Positions 23,424 through 35,745 of a DNA stretch of 64,000 nucleotides are shown here, piece after piece; within the stretch, counting starts at the first letter, position 1, and every line of letters begins with the position of its first letter. The notes under the pieces are model-generated. The model did not search any database and was not told the origin of the DNA. It worked only from the letters and a program-made list of their open reading frames with translations. The DNA is from Cycas panzhihuaensis. Its lineage: Eukaryota > Cycadophyta. Location: positions 2,294,001 to 2,358,000 of the forward strand of contig CM041465.1 in NCBI GenBank assembly GCA_023213395.1, in the 5' to 3' direction. A program made the translations under genes and the position numbers.

Positions 23424-26198
23424 TGTTTCCCAGCTATTGGGAATGGATATGGATAGGTCAATGCAGGAAATCATAGGTATGCTTCTCCCTTTTCACTTTT
23501 ACTAATTCTTTAGAAAGGTTGATAGAAGTATTGCCTCATTGCATGACTGATTACTTCATTTGTATGATCACCTTGCATGCACTGCTTGATCATGCTACTT
23601 ATCATATTGTGAGCCTATGATGAACCATGGGACCTACCTTTCCATAAGGTAGACATCCCCATGGCACTCTACGACCCTCTGCTCTACCTCCACATCGCCT
23701 TAAGCGTCACCTGCCTTGACCCTGTGTCCCTATCACAAAATTTCTTGGAACTTTATCCCTTGATGCTCTACTTGGTCTAGTTCGTATGCCTCCCAGACTG
23801 TCCCTAGCCACCTGGACAGGAGGGCTAGCCCTTATTAAGGCCTGATAGACTTCTTCTAAGGCTCCCAGAACCCTATTTATTACCATTCAGGCTTTCTGGT
23901 CCCACACCACTGTAAACTAAACGGTACCACGAAGTTTCGTGGTATCGGAAGTTCTGCATGCGATTGTTGCAACTTATTTTTTATATCTACTATGGTAATT
24001 CTTGCCTTTCTTGTAGAATTGCCACATGGCCACTCGCCCACCTTAGCCCTATTCATTCCCTAAACAATCGATTAGGGTTGATATAGGTATAAAACCCAAA
24101 AAGACCATCATTTTACATCTCTTGGCTCTCCAACTTGACTCTTTGTTGCTGCAGTTTCTACTCTTTTCCTCCCTCCTTCCATAGGTGCATCTGTAATCCT
24201 ACATTTCCTACTACTCTATCCCAGGATCCTCTTACAACAACCCTTCTCCATGGTTGGAGGCCCTCCTCTAAGCACTTTCAAGTAAGTTTTTCATGGTTCT
24301 CCTTCAAATACGCCCCAACAAGCATCTTCTATAGTTGTTCTTAGGGAAACCTCCTACAAGCCCTGCAGGAACCCCTCTTTCTCACTAGTTGAAGGGTAAA
24401 ATCTACCCTAGACTCAGCTTAGTAGGTACCTTAGGTCTTATTTTCAGAGTTTTATGTGTATTCTTCCCATATTAGACTCATTTTCAAGTGAATTTCTTTC
24501 TCTCTTCTATTTTGGCTATAGTAGAAATTATTTTTCCTTTGAGTTTGCTCTGTACCCTCAGATTTTCACCATTCCTCCTTTGGTTTTCCTCAAGAAAGTA
24601 GTGGGAGGAGGCTCATAAAGGCTAGGCGAAGGGAGTAAGGAAGGATCTGTCCCACTCTGACTTACTCCCCAAGGGTAACCCCCTTCGCGTCTTTCTTCTC
24701 CTACTTCCATGCTTTTCTTGGGTTAGCTAGCAGAGGGTGAAGTTTTGGCCTATGCTAGATATCAGCATGTGAAACCCTTGCTGTGCTGATTCCAAGCATA
24801 TATGCCCCTCTTTTGGGCCCCCTTTATGCCCCTAACTTTACTTGGCATCCCTTAGAGTCTTGGGTGAGACTTATGTGACAGATCACTGTCCATAGTGACT
24901 ATGTTACCTTGGTTTCTCTCCAACATCTTGCTCTATACATTCTCATGTTTGTTGGCTATCCATAAGTTGTTATTTACCCCTACCTTGTTGTACCTAAAGG
25001 CTACGTGGAGAACCTTAGTAGAGGGTTTTTCCATCCTGAGGCTGCCCTTCTCTTTTTCTTGCTTGAGGTGTGTGATTTACTTTGAGGAAAGTTGAATTAT
25101 TTACAGCAGTAATTATTTCAATTTAAATATAATATTTTAGCATTTATATTATATATATTTCCATATATATAGCCCTTCTTGCAGCCCCTTCTTGGAAGGG
25201 AGAAACTCTTGTGTGTGCAAGTTTGAAGTGGTATCTGCAAAGGGAAAAGACGTCCAAATTTGGGTAAGCTTTATCCTCTTTTTTTCTTCGCTTCGTTTGC
25301 TTCCTGTTTTGTTCTGCTTACTTTTCATAAGGGGAAGGTAAGGAAGCCCCTGTCCTCCGCATCAATCTTGGTCACACATCAACTGATTGGTGAGAGGGTG
25401 AACATTGCGCATAAGCAAGGTGCTTCATCGACTGCCATGCTTTACTAGGTACACTCTGTCCCTCTTTCCGTCACCTCTTTTCCTTTTCTTTTGCTTTTAT
25501 ACAATATCTATTATCTTAATCCAATAGATCACATAAGAGTAAAAAGGGGAAATCAATTAGCCACTTGCATCCCTTGTATAAGGAACATTGCATGCTTACT
25601 TTCTTTCATAGGAAAAAGCATAGTAGGAAGTATATTCCTCTCCCTTTCTCCTACCCATCCTAAAAATACCCATAGATGCATTTCATCTAGCCTGTTCGCT
25701 TGCGTGTGAAATACTTGCACTTCCTTTTGTTTTCTCTTGTACTTTGCATATTGAGTGAAAGAGAGAGGAAAGGAAAGAGTTCCCCTTTTGTCCTTTTCTT
25801 ACCCCTTCGAGTAATTGTATTTGTCTAAGCCAAATAATCTAGAGAAGCCTACTCACATTCATCTTAGGCTTTTCGTCTACACCCTATCATCTTTGTTTCT
25901 CCTTTGTCATAGGAAAACCCACTGAAGATTCCTCTTCTCCCCTTCCGGCCATCCAAGGGTGGGAGGACCTTCCTCTTGAGACCATCTAGGCTACCCCTGC
26001 ATGTGTCTTCTCTTTTAGACTGAAAGCTACTACAAGGTAGTTGGGTGCTATTCGTAGGTCCCGAACTCGTGCTCTGGTGCATGGACACCCTACGTGGTAT
26101 GCCCTTTGCTTACAAGTTCTCATCCAAACCTTCAACATCAACTGTTGACTACCATCATTCCCATTGAGCATAGTGACTATCCCGTAGACGCGCTTCCA
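23424..26198 (+). repeat. Element B 3' LTR (2775 bp)
   Basis: TGTTTCCCAGCTATTGGG to CGCTTCCA, the full-length partner of 9087-11835, with the TATA box at 24088-24094. A short extra repeat of 'agcccttcttgcagcccctt' near 25170-25190 and other indels account for the length difference. Confidence 0.92.
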
Positions 26199-26203
26199 GC
26201 TCC
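26199..26203. repeat. Target-site duplication of element B, right copy
   Basis: GCTCC, partner of GCTCT at 9082-9086. Reading of A resumes directly after it on the minus strand. Confidence 0.85.
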
Positions 26204-27599
26204 TATCTTGATAATCTGGGGAGTACTCTCTATCTCTAGATCTACACCAATAGTTTGTTCTATGAGCATTGTATTTCATTTCTCAAAATGAGGAGGGGTA
26301 ATTTCAATGAAAGAAATAGACTCATGGGGTCAAGAATGATCAATTGTGACTTTAGGAAACCCTAACCTATGGTGTCCATAAGGAAAACCAGGAGATAAAC
26401 CTGCTAAATGCTCAACGATTACCTCATCATTCTCAAAATGATCAAGGTGGAAGAGATTGACAAGGTGAAGGGTTTTAGATTGAGAAGTAGAAAGAGAGAG
26501 AGGCATAAAAGGTGAAGGAAGGCTAACCAAGGAGTTTGGAGTAGGCACAAACTCTATGATTGATGAAACTTAAGAAAAGGAGATATGCCTATCTATAAAC
26601 TCCTAAATCAGAGAATAAACTTGATTAAACTCTTGATTATCTATGTTGTGATCATGGTATGGCCTAAATATTAGGACAAACGAAGATATAAGATGATCTA
26701 CATGGGGACAGGAAGGAAAAAAGATAGTAAAAATGGAATTAACTTCCTAGATTTGAGTGGAAGGATCGTAATTATTTTGTCCTGAATTAAGTGGATTAAT
26801 ATCTTTACCATCTAACTCTAAGTCTAGAAGATGATGTAACAACATCTTCCTCTCATGCCTATTTAACTATGTCTTAAAGAAATGGGAGTGAGAGAAGGAT
26901 AGGGAAATATCAACACATAAATCATGTACAACTAAAGTTAAATAGGTAGTTAATGAGGAGTTAGTAATAGGAGGAACCACTGTATTTGTCCCTAAAGGTA
27001 AGTATAAAATTTTTTAAAAGGGGTACTAGACAAGAGGAAAGGTACTTATGTAAATAGGCCTTATCAAGGGTGGGCCTCCATGATGTGCAATAGAATAAGT
27101 GGTTACTTCTTCATTGGGAACAACAAAAGAGGATGAAGCTAAAAAGTAGTCAGTCAAGTATGAAGGCATGGGAGTAGACGAAGAACTTGAAGATAAAGGA
27201 ACGATCTCAACTAAATCGATGTCCTTAACTTCTAGATGAGTTGGAAGGGGCTTCAATAGTAAAGCATTACCCCAAAACAAGTGACTAAAAGAAGTATTCC
27301 ATAGAGTTAGAAGATTTACTAAGTTTAGGCAAAGTCTCGATGAGAGGGACTGATTACTTAATAGGTTTTGGCTTCTACTTAATGACTTTGAGTTATCCCT
27401 TATGGATGAACCTAAGTTGACTAAAGAGGGATGAAAAAACTAATGACATTTGGGTAATCCAAGGTCTACCCAAAAGAATATTATATTCTAGATTCAAGTC
27501 ATTGAAAGTGAGCTTGGTAAGCATTCTCTTTTCTTCTAATGTGAGGGGAAGATTTACTTGACCTAAGGGCACCTTTTGATTTTTATCATACCCTTGACA
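26204..27599 (-). pseudogene. Element A protease-RT linker and RT N-terminal end
   Basis: Minus-strand continuation of A upstream of B. It contains the block NLFHLDHFENDEVIVEHLAG at 26480-26400, aligned with C 44873-44940 (LFHLDYFENDKVILEHLTR). It then reaches the sequence equivalent to C 45060-45150 at the B junction. 26560-27380 is low-conservation linker with Ser/Pro/Thr-rich patches (27026-27280). No separate domain is recognised. Confidence 0.7.
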
Positions 27600-28075
27600 A
27601 ATCTACTCACATGGGTCAAAGACAAAAAATTCTAAATCCTCAATGAGATGAAGAGGGATTAAATTTATAAATGATCCCTCATCAATAATAACCCACTTGA
27701 TATTGATATCATCCTTGATAATCTTGATGTAGAATGGAGGTATATCATTTGGTGCATGGGCAAAATGAGTAGACAAGACAGCCAAATCAAAAGTAAGTAT
27801 GGAAGTAGGTGAGGAAACTATAGCGGGGACTCCGAATACATCAAACAAAAGTTGATGTTGCTTAGGGTAATATTTCAACAAATCGATGATCGATATGCTT
27901 GTTAGAATGGTTTTCAACTCTTCTACCAAAGAGGAAGATCCATCCTCTATACTAGAGGGAATGGACCTAAACCTGATGGGATGTGAGAGTACTAGAGGTA
28001 AAGAGTCAGGATTCCTTGCCATCAAATCATCAGATGATTTAGATGGACTTGCACTCTTTGTGGTCTCCACCATGT
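27600..28075 (-). pseudogene. Element A protease region
   Basis: An unbroken 156-codon block (28073-27603) runs from VETTKSASPSKSSDDLM to VIIDEGSFINLIPLHLIEDL, where D-E-G replaces the usual D-T/S-G of an aspartic protease. The downstream YNILLGRPWITQM text (about 27470) marks the end of the domain. It aligns with C 43295-43960 and B 14500-15050. One of the least damaged parts of A. Confidence 0.75.
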
Positions 28076-30335
28076 TTATTATTCTCTTGGTGTCCCTACC
28101 TTTAGGAGGTGGGCAGGATTAATTGGTGTTTCTTTTTGTTGGAGCATCTACGAGAGCAGTAGTCTTTTTTGACAAATTAGAGCTTGAAGGTTCAGCTTCA
28201 TCATCTTGTATCTGCTTCTCCTTACCTTTATCATCTTCAATGGTTTTCTTGCCATGTTAAGGCAATGAATCCTTGTGGATCATTTGGTCTTGTGGTGACT
28301 TATAAGAATGGTTTACTTAAGTATTTGTGTTATGAGCTAAATTTTAAATAGTTCAATACTTACTTCTATCATGTGCATCTGTTTGATGATGGGAGAACCA
28401 TTTCATTTTTCTAAATAAAGGAGGAGATAGGGGGGACCTTATTTCTTCCTTTCCTCAGTCAAGTGAATGACTTTTATCTCTTATGAGGGTTGAGCTTAAG
28501 ATAGACCATCAACATGTAATTTAGTATTGATCGCGAACTCAAGTGATTTAATTAAAGAAGTAAGATGATCGTAGGTGGGCTTAGGGTGGGTTTCCTCCAT
28601 AATATGAACTGGTTCTTTAGAAGGCATAGATTTCCCAACCTTCTTGATACCTGCTTGTATTTCAAATATCTCTAACTCTAAACAATGATCAACTACTTCC
28701 TCGTCCATTTGAGGACTAAGTTTCAAAACTTCTAAATGCATATAAGGCCTTAACACATTTGTAAATAGATCAAATAACAAACTAGGATCAGGGTGTGAAT
28801 AGTAGGCATGCACTTGGTCATAAAATCTCCTAACAAAATCCATCAAAGTCTCATCATGATTTTGTTTAATTACCAACAAAGATTTAATGCCTAATTCAAA
28901 TGGTTTCACCACATCAAAATAGTTGATAAATAAGTCAACTAGTTGCTAAAGGAAGACAATAAAACCACTTCAAAGCATCACCTTGAAGTGATTTAGGGAA
29001 TAGGCACATCATGACATAGTCATACAGTATAAAATCTATACAAGCAAGTGCAAACACCTATATATGGGAAGTAGGGTCTTAGGAAGAGTCACTAGAAAAT
29101 TTAGGTAACTTGGGAAGCAATGGAGGCATCAGTTATAACAAGATCTCACACAGAAAAGGAGACTTCATATAATCTAGGAAGGGCCTCCTTGGCCTCAACG
29201 TAGTAGGACATTAAGGTAAGGATGATAGATAAGGAATAGATGAATGAGTGGGTTATTATAATTTCAGTTGTTGTTGTGAAATGTCATGGGGAAGAGTAGA
29301 GGGGGGGATAAACCATGCTACCGGGTTAACCACGAGATTGGTTTAAGGTATAAGGTTTTAAGGGAAGCTTGAGTTGAAGGTGTATAAGGGATTAGGTTAT
29401 GGGGTAGGTCTAAGAATATGTAAAGAGGAAGTAGGATTAGAAGTTCTCAAAGGTTGTAATTGTCCTACTAAAGCATGAGGATAAGCTAAATGTATGTGAG
29501 AAATATATTGTGATGAGAAAATCACATTAGATGCCCTAAGGGATGGTGGGTGAGATCTAACACCATGAGACCAAGCAGTATGTAATGCATGGGTGGGTTA
29601 CTTAAGTGATAAAGGAAATAATATATAAAGAGGAAATCCTAGTAGAGTAAGAATGAATCAATCATAAATTAGGTGAGGCTAGTGGGTATGTGCATGGCAC
29701 TAGAGATGCCATGAGTAATTGCGGTGGTATCACCTCCATAAGTAGGAGTTATAGAATTGAAAGAATGGATCTAAGCTTGTTACCTAGGAGAAGATTGATG
29801 AGGTTACAAATGAGTCAATTTGTGGTCATTAACTTCCTCTAAAGGTAAGGAATAAGGTTGTGACATAGGTCTTGGTGAAGGAGGATCATAAGGGTAAGGA
29901 GACTGCATGGCATTAGGTGTGAGGTCTACCTTAATCGACTTATAGTCTTCACCCAGGGGATTAATTTAAGTATGTTATGGTAGGGATGATATGGTATGAG
30001 TCTCTGAGTGAAATAGGTCATGGTAACTAGGCATACGTAGTGGGGTAGGGATCCTAATAAGGATCAGCTCAGGGAAGGATGGATGTATCTGACCTGAAGA
30101 TAGTTCTTCTTGTGTAAAAGAAGGATCCATAAAAGAAGAATCATCGAGGTATTGAGAAGGATCTAGATATCCTTACTCCACTGGTATATTATATAGTTGG
30201 GTTGAATCTTCGTGAGAATAAACATATGAGCTATGTGCTTAAAGTTCCAAAGATTCAATGTAAGATGATGAAACATCCAAACCAAAGTGTGATGGGTGAA
30301 CTTGAGAATTAGGTAGAAGGCCTTAAAGTCTCAAC
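28076..30335 (-). pseudogene. Element A gag
   Basis: In order on the minus strand are a Ser/Pro/Tyr-rich N-terminal part (about 30330-29150, many stops), the capsid region (28912-28496, an open stretch with GIKSLLVIKQNHDETLMDFV), and a zinc knuckle at about 28405-28360 with F-x2-H-x4-H-x4-Y in place of C-x2-H-x4-H-x4-C. B's gag has a parallel arrangement (GMKSLLSLKQGHDEMNHDFV). A Lys/Ser-rich link follows to the protease. Non-functional. Confidence 0.75.
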
Positions 30336-30391
30336 AAGCACCTAGGTGTAGGTGTTGTTGTTTTTATAGTTTTATTTGAGGATAAATGGTA

Positions 30392-30411
30392 GTTCCCTAG
30401 TATGGTCACCA
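30392..30411 (-). other. Element A primer-binding site
   Basis: The minus strand reads TGGTGACCATACTAGGGAAC, six bases inside the LTR end. It shares 18 of 20 bases with B's site. It is closest, of the tRNA types I recall, to the tRNA-Arg type used by Tat elements. Confidence 0.65.
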
Positions 30412-30417
30412 GAAAGA

Positions 30418-32172
30418 TGGTTAGGGATTATTGGGGACCTAAACTTAATATCTTTTGATTCCTTTTTTTGTAGTTAAAATCAGGAGACATGAAGTTCAAG
30501 AAGACCTAAGGGACCATCTTTGCCTAACTCCTAAGGAGAAGTCTCTACCTAGTAGTCCTGTCTAATGGAGTACTAATGGATATGATGAAAGGTGTGGATA
30601 TAAGATAGGGTGATAGAATCCACTAACCTATATGACTTAATGAAGGAGTTCTATGTTTGGAACCACACTTACAATATCCTCAATGTCCTTCCAAGGGATT
30701 CCTCTCATGTAGTCCTTTCAACCTTGTGAGTTCTACTAAGATGTAGGAGAGGGTAAGCTAATGGAAAAGTGGTTTGTCTTGTTTTGGTTTTGATATGATA
30801 GAAAAGAGACAAGACCAAGAGAGTAATATAAATCTATGTAACTAAAGAAACTACATGATCAAACTCACATAAACCTTTTTATTCTTTCCTTTTTTTTTCT
30901 CGTTAAATCAAAAGCAAGCAAATTAGAAATAATGTATGTGAGTTCATTTTTTTTTTTTTTAATGAAATATGAATATGCAATTATGAAATAACTTTCTTAT
31001 ATGCAATATGCATACTTTTCATCAAGGGGAATGATGCTACCAAAATTTAAAATTCACTAAATGACTTTATATAAGTTTCTTTTAAAAGAAATCAATCAAC
31101 ATGTAAAACTAGTCAATATGCTTCACCTTTCATGCATGAAACCAATTCTCTTAAAAAAATGATAAATAATCCACAAAGAAACAAGAGGTTCTTAAAAGAT
31201 TCTATTGTTGTTTGTTCTAATAATTTTCAAACCTATGAGATAATAGACAAATCACAAATCAGAATAATAACATTCACATAAAACAAGTCCTAATGGTTAT
31301 ATCATGCTTGGAGCAGTAAGAGCTACCAAAGGATCCTTGAACCTTTTGAAAAACTAAAAATTAGAAATATTTTAACCATGTAACATTCTTAACTTTTCAT
31401 TCTCAAGGTAAAGGAGTTAACTTGAAAATAAAAGTGAATGCAACCACAAGGATACAAGACAAAAATCTTTTTCCTATTGTAAAGAATGTCTTAGAATGGT
31501 AGTTTTCTTTTCAATTAACTAACTCTTCCATGAACTTTCCTTCAAAGAAAATTAAAGAAGGAAGAACAATAATCAAAAGAGGCTAAACTAAAGCTTAAGA
31601 ATGCCAAAAGAGAGTGGTAAACCAACTAAAATATAAACTGCTATAATAAAGTGGGAAGGAATAACTAGATGTATAATGGAGAGATGACCATGCTCCACCC
31701 TAGTCTACCCTTAAGGAACCAAATAAAGGGCTGACCTTTTAGTGTATATTTCAGTATCCAAAACCAACACAAGATCACAATAGTAATCAACCAAAAAAAA
31801 GAATTTTTTTTGAGCCAAAATTACCTTTAAAGACCATGAAATAAGCCAGAAATATAATAGGAAAGATCTTACCAGGTCAGAAGAAGTTTGAAGTATAAAA
31901 TCTAATGAAGATCTAAGAGAATGGAATGTCAGACCATCACCAGTCAAATAGTAATGAAACAATAATAAAACTTCTTTAAGATTTCACCCAATAATCATAA
32001 AAAAAATCAAGCAACAACAGTCTTTAAGAAATCTCATAAACTTAAAAAATTCTCATAAAATCAGAGTGAAATTACCTCTAACTCATCAACTTGATGGAAA
32101 AACATATGGAGCCACAATGCTCTGATACCAAATGATGGAAAAAATATGGAGCCACAATGCTCTGACACCAAA
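30418..32172 (-). repeat. Element A 5' LTR, distal part (beyond nested D)
   Basis: It aligns with 53900-55589 of C's 3' LTR. Matches include 'cttcaaacttctt..gtaagatctt', 'gcatggt.atctct.cattat' and 'ttaggagtt.g.aaag' followed by 'taggtcccc'. The LTR end CCTAACCA lies at 30418. The outer end, next to D, carries two primer-site-like repeats (32119-32132 and 32159-32172), as C's LTR also does. Confidence 0.75.
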
Positions 32173-32575
32173 TGTAGGAAAAATATGCTTGCAAACTAAC
32201 AGGTTAGAACATATATCAAATAAGTATAAACTAGTATTGCATCAATACAGCAGTGTATCACCATTACAATAGCATAAACACATGAGAGCCTTGTTGTTCA
32301 ATCCATTGTAGTAGAATGAGTATTACAAATCTTCCTCAAAAGTAGGTGGTGTCTAAAGACACCAGGGTTGTACACTCCTTAACATTTATAGTTTGGGGGA
32401 GGAGGGAAACCTCAACCCCGAATTCAAATTAATAATAAAATAATACAACTTAACTCAAATGAAACTAACTCAACTTACCTTAACTTACCTTGACATGTTG
32501 AGCATCACATGTCTAAATTGAGGTGCACAAGCCTGGTAGGTAAGAGAGAGTTGAGTGATGACATTACACCCAACA
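32173..32575 (-). repeat. Element D 3' LTR (403 bp)
   Basis: The minus strand runs TGTTGGGTGTAATGTC to TTTTTCCTACA. It differs from 37502-37906 at roughly ten places, about 97-98% identity by eye, so D is the youngest insertion here. A TATA-like AACTATAAATG lies mid-LTR (minus, about 32390). Confidence 0.92.
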
Positions 32576-32592
32576 TTCTCCCCCTTAATGTC
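32576..32592 (-). other. Element D polypurine tract
   Basis: The minus strand reads CATTAAGGGGGAGAA directly before the LTR start TGTTGGG. Confidence 0.8.
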
Positions 32593-33310
32593 AACATGAA
32601 CACTTGTATCTTTTCCTTGAACTTGTGGAATTGGTACTTGAAAAAGACTTTGAAATTCTGATCTTGATCTTTATCAACTCTTCTCACCCTTGTAGTCACA
32701 TGTATCTCTTTATTATAGAATAATGTAGGAAGACTATAGGTAGATGAAACTTGATGCAAATGTAGATGCGTAGCTGTAATTTGGACTTTGTCAACTGGAA
32801 CATTATGAAGGCTTTGAACTTGAACTTTTGTAATCTTTATACTTTGAGCAGTTGCCATATCATCAGGTCATTCTTCGTTATGTTATAAGATTCGTCTTCA
32901 TGATGCTCCCCCTCAAATGGAGGATCAAATCCTTGTGCAACAAGGTGGTCCTGCATTTGATCTGAATCTTCATTGGTATTGCCGTCATGATCTACCTGTT
33001 CTGTCACCTGTCTCACATGCTCATCAAAAGTTTCATCAAATATAGTGGGGATATCTCCCCCATAAGTAGAAATCAATAAATCCCAAACAAGCTTAGATGT
33101 TGTTAATTCAGAAACCAGTGAAAAAACATCATCAATCATAGTGCAAAATAATAAACCTAAAACTTCATTATCTTTTCTAAAGTTTTCTTTAATGCTAAGG
33201 TCACATTCATGTTGTAAATACTTTAAAAGATCATGTTCAATAAAATAAGTGTGCATAGTATCATACCATAGTGAATAGTTATGGCCATTGAAAATAGGGA
33301 ATTGTGCCAT
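32593..33310 (-). pseudogene. Element D partial copia gag fused to a pol-linker remnant
   Basis: ATG at 33310 opens 157 codons. The first 85 or so match the copia Gag (UBN2-type) N-terminus (FNGHNYSLWYDTM, then IDDVFSLVSELTTSKLVWDLL). After STYGGD the text changes to an acidic His/Asp/Glu-rich segment (IPTIFDETFDEHVRQV) like the integrase-RT linker of copia elements, then the frame ends at 32837. The downstream frame (32858-32505) runs into the polypurine tract and has no domain. So most of gag and all of protease, integrase core, RT and RNase H are deleted. The open frame and young LTRs suggest mobilisation by another element's proteins. Confidence 0.7.
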
Positions 33311-34540
33311 TTTGAAAGTAATTTAATCAATAAGAAAATGATGATAAGATCAAGTAGAAATCTTGAATAAACAATGAGATATAAACTAGAATTTTCTTTA
33401 AAAATTTTGAAAGAAGACAAGCTTGTTAGGATGTATATATATACTCAACTTTAATAGATTGAAAACTATATTGAATGAGGTCAGAATAGCTTAAAATTTT
33501 ATCAATATGTAGATTGCTGAGATGTGAATCCAATAAAATAAACGGCCAATAAATCACGTTTTGAATGAGGCAAAGGAAAGGACCTCCTTATGGAGCCTAA
33601 CAGGAGCAGGGTAGGCAAAAAATTGTATAAAAGTACTAATTAATCCTTAGAAAAGTTGAAAAAATGATCAAATATTATTGATGAAGTAATTAATATTCTG
33701 CCAATTAAAAATTTTAAAAGAATATATTAAACAGGTGTAAAAAAAAGTAGATTTAGGCCAATAAAATACTTCAACTTTAACTGATTTGAAATATAAGAAA
33801 AATGTGTTAAAATATATGAAAAAATATATCACAATGAAGAGAAATGAGTCAGCTTCCCAACGGTGTGAAATGAAATCTGATAAAAATTGCAAAAGTTATA
33901 GTGAAAAATGTGACAAGTATCTTTATGGAGAATGTTCAAGAAACAGGCAAAATCAACTAAATTTCTTATTTTAGCGATTAAAATATTAGTGAAAATGAAC
34001 TCAAAGAATTGAAATAAAAAATGGGTATTAAAGTCTATATGACATAGATCACTATAGAAAAAAATTTAGATACAAAAAAGTTTACCAAAAATAAATGACA
34101 GCCAGTTCTAAAACCGATTTTATTAAAAATGCAAAAAATGCTGAAATTTCGAAAGTCCAATGTTAAAAAGGTCGAAACAAGGTCAAATGGGCACCAAATT
34201 GGTCTTATGACCAGTCGAAATCGATCTATGAAAAATTTCTGATCTATTGGCATAGGTTTCGTCTAAAACCGATGAGCCAAATAGAAGTTATAGCCTCAAA
34301 AACACTAATAACCCTATAAAAATAAAAAATTGAAAAATAAAATAAAAATGAAAACGTTTATAAAAACAATTAAATAGCCCCTTTTGAGGTAGATTAAAGT
34401 CACGTGAGAGTTATAAGTGACTGGGAGTTGACCCTTAAATGTGCTAAGGATATTTTAAACGTGGATTCAAAAATTTATAAAATATAATTAAATTTTTAAC
34501 TTTATAAAATAATAAAATATAAAATGATTTCAAAAAATAT
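33311..34540. other. Element D leader, AT-rich part
   Basis: No gene is seen. Part of it (34370-34460, agccccttttgaggt..agtcacgtgagag..) resembles 41205-41300 in E's leader, suggesting D and E share a long untranslated leader. Confidence in that match is low to moderate. Confidence 0.4.
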
Positions 34541-35745
34541 CGCATTTATTAATACATCGCCGCACTGTCAAAACAAGAAAAACGAATATTAATGGTGAGA
34601 GATTGAAGTCGGCTACCAATATATTAATGACTATAAAAGGCAATGGCAACGCCGGCTGTTAAAAAATAAATATTAATATACCATCCGAACAAATATTAAT
34701 ATGCCGTCTGAGAAACGTTTAAAAAATGATATAATATATAACATAAGGGCGTCATATTAAAGTACGCTTAATTACGAATCTGCAGATTCACATTAATGCT
34801 ACGTATTATTATTAAACGTGCAACGGCTATTATTAAAATACGGTTAGTGCTGAATGTAGCTTTCACGTTAGACGTGTAGCCAGCAATAATGATTGCCGAA
34901 CAATGACTCAAACCGAGATAATGACCGAGTCGAATATTAGCAGGCGACGCAATAACAGAGAACCAATATAAAAATATAAAAAAACTGTCAGTCAATATAC
35001 ATACGCATTGCATCGAGTATACATGCCGAGGAGACAGGCAAAGACAATAATGAAGACAATAAAAAACGGATACCCACGGTGGGCGCCAAACAGTCCCAAC
35101 TCCCAACGCAGACGCTAGACCGGCTGCGCACCAAATAGAGTGGGCGCAACAAGAGACGAACGCAAAACAGCAAACAAATACCAAATGATAGAGCCTTAGC
35201 CGACAAATAGCAATGAAACGCAACGAGGCAGTGCCCTAGCAGGTCACGCAAGCCGAGTTAACAATGAGGCCGAGGTGGTGGCAGCGCACCGATTGCAGGC
35301 GACGCTAAAGTATAACAATGAGATGCAAAGGAATGTAGTGAACAGTAAATAAGGGCGATGTATGAGGCAACCCTGTATAATAATGAGAATGTCAAATAGC
35401 TAGTAATGAGATGGAGGCGTTAACTGAACACAATGCGCGCCACACACACTGCGGGTTGAGAGAGCTTGCGAGCAAAGAGTATGAGTATGAGTAGAGAGAC
35501 GGCTAACGCTGGCCAACACGGACGTAACACGGAGAGAGCAACTGATGGAAAACGTCACCGCACAACTGGAGGAATACTCTAGAATATTTTGAAGTCACGT
35601 GAGCCAGATGCATATAAGGAGATTATGTTGAAAGGGAAGCAGTTTGAGAAGCAACGGATATACGGACATACACGGTTCAACTTGTTCGTTCTGGTGGAGT
35701 AAATGTTTACTCTACGTAGTGGATATCCAACAATCTGGTGCAATA
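34541..35745. other. CpG-rich segment within element D, origin unknown
   Basis: Base composition changes sharply: CG dinucleotides are frequent (cgccgcac, aacgccggctg, accgagtcgaat, gacgctagaccggctgcgc) and GC is higher than on both sides. Near its right end the plus strand has catataagga (35608), then LTR-end-like text (gtggatatccaaca) at 35719-35732. A 151-codon minus-strand frame (35223-34768) is hydrophobic without family resemblance and is not called. It may be a captured promoter/LTR-like or host fragment. Confidence 0.5.

Larger units (their letters stand above)
9087..26198 (+). mobile_element. Element B: complete 17.1-kb Tat-type Ty3/gypsy retrotransposon nested in A
   Basis: Both LTRs, a PBS, gag, protease, RT, RNase H, integrase, an antisense gene, aRNH and a polypurine tract can be located in order, and the ends are bounded by a 5-bp target duplication. 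LTR ends are TA (decayed TG) to CA at the left and TG to CA at the right. The two LTRs differ by roughly a tenth by eye, so the insertion is old. About 26 in-frame stops in gag-pol make it inactive. GC content is clearly higher than in A and C. Confidence 0.92.

Noticed and set aside
34768-35223. 151-codon hydrophobic minus-strand frame in D
   Set aside because: Composition (Cys, Ile, Phe, Leu-rich) comes from the CpG-rich complement. No domain, no conserved partner; could not support a membrane protein.
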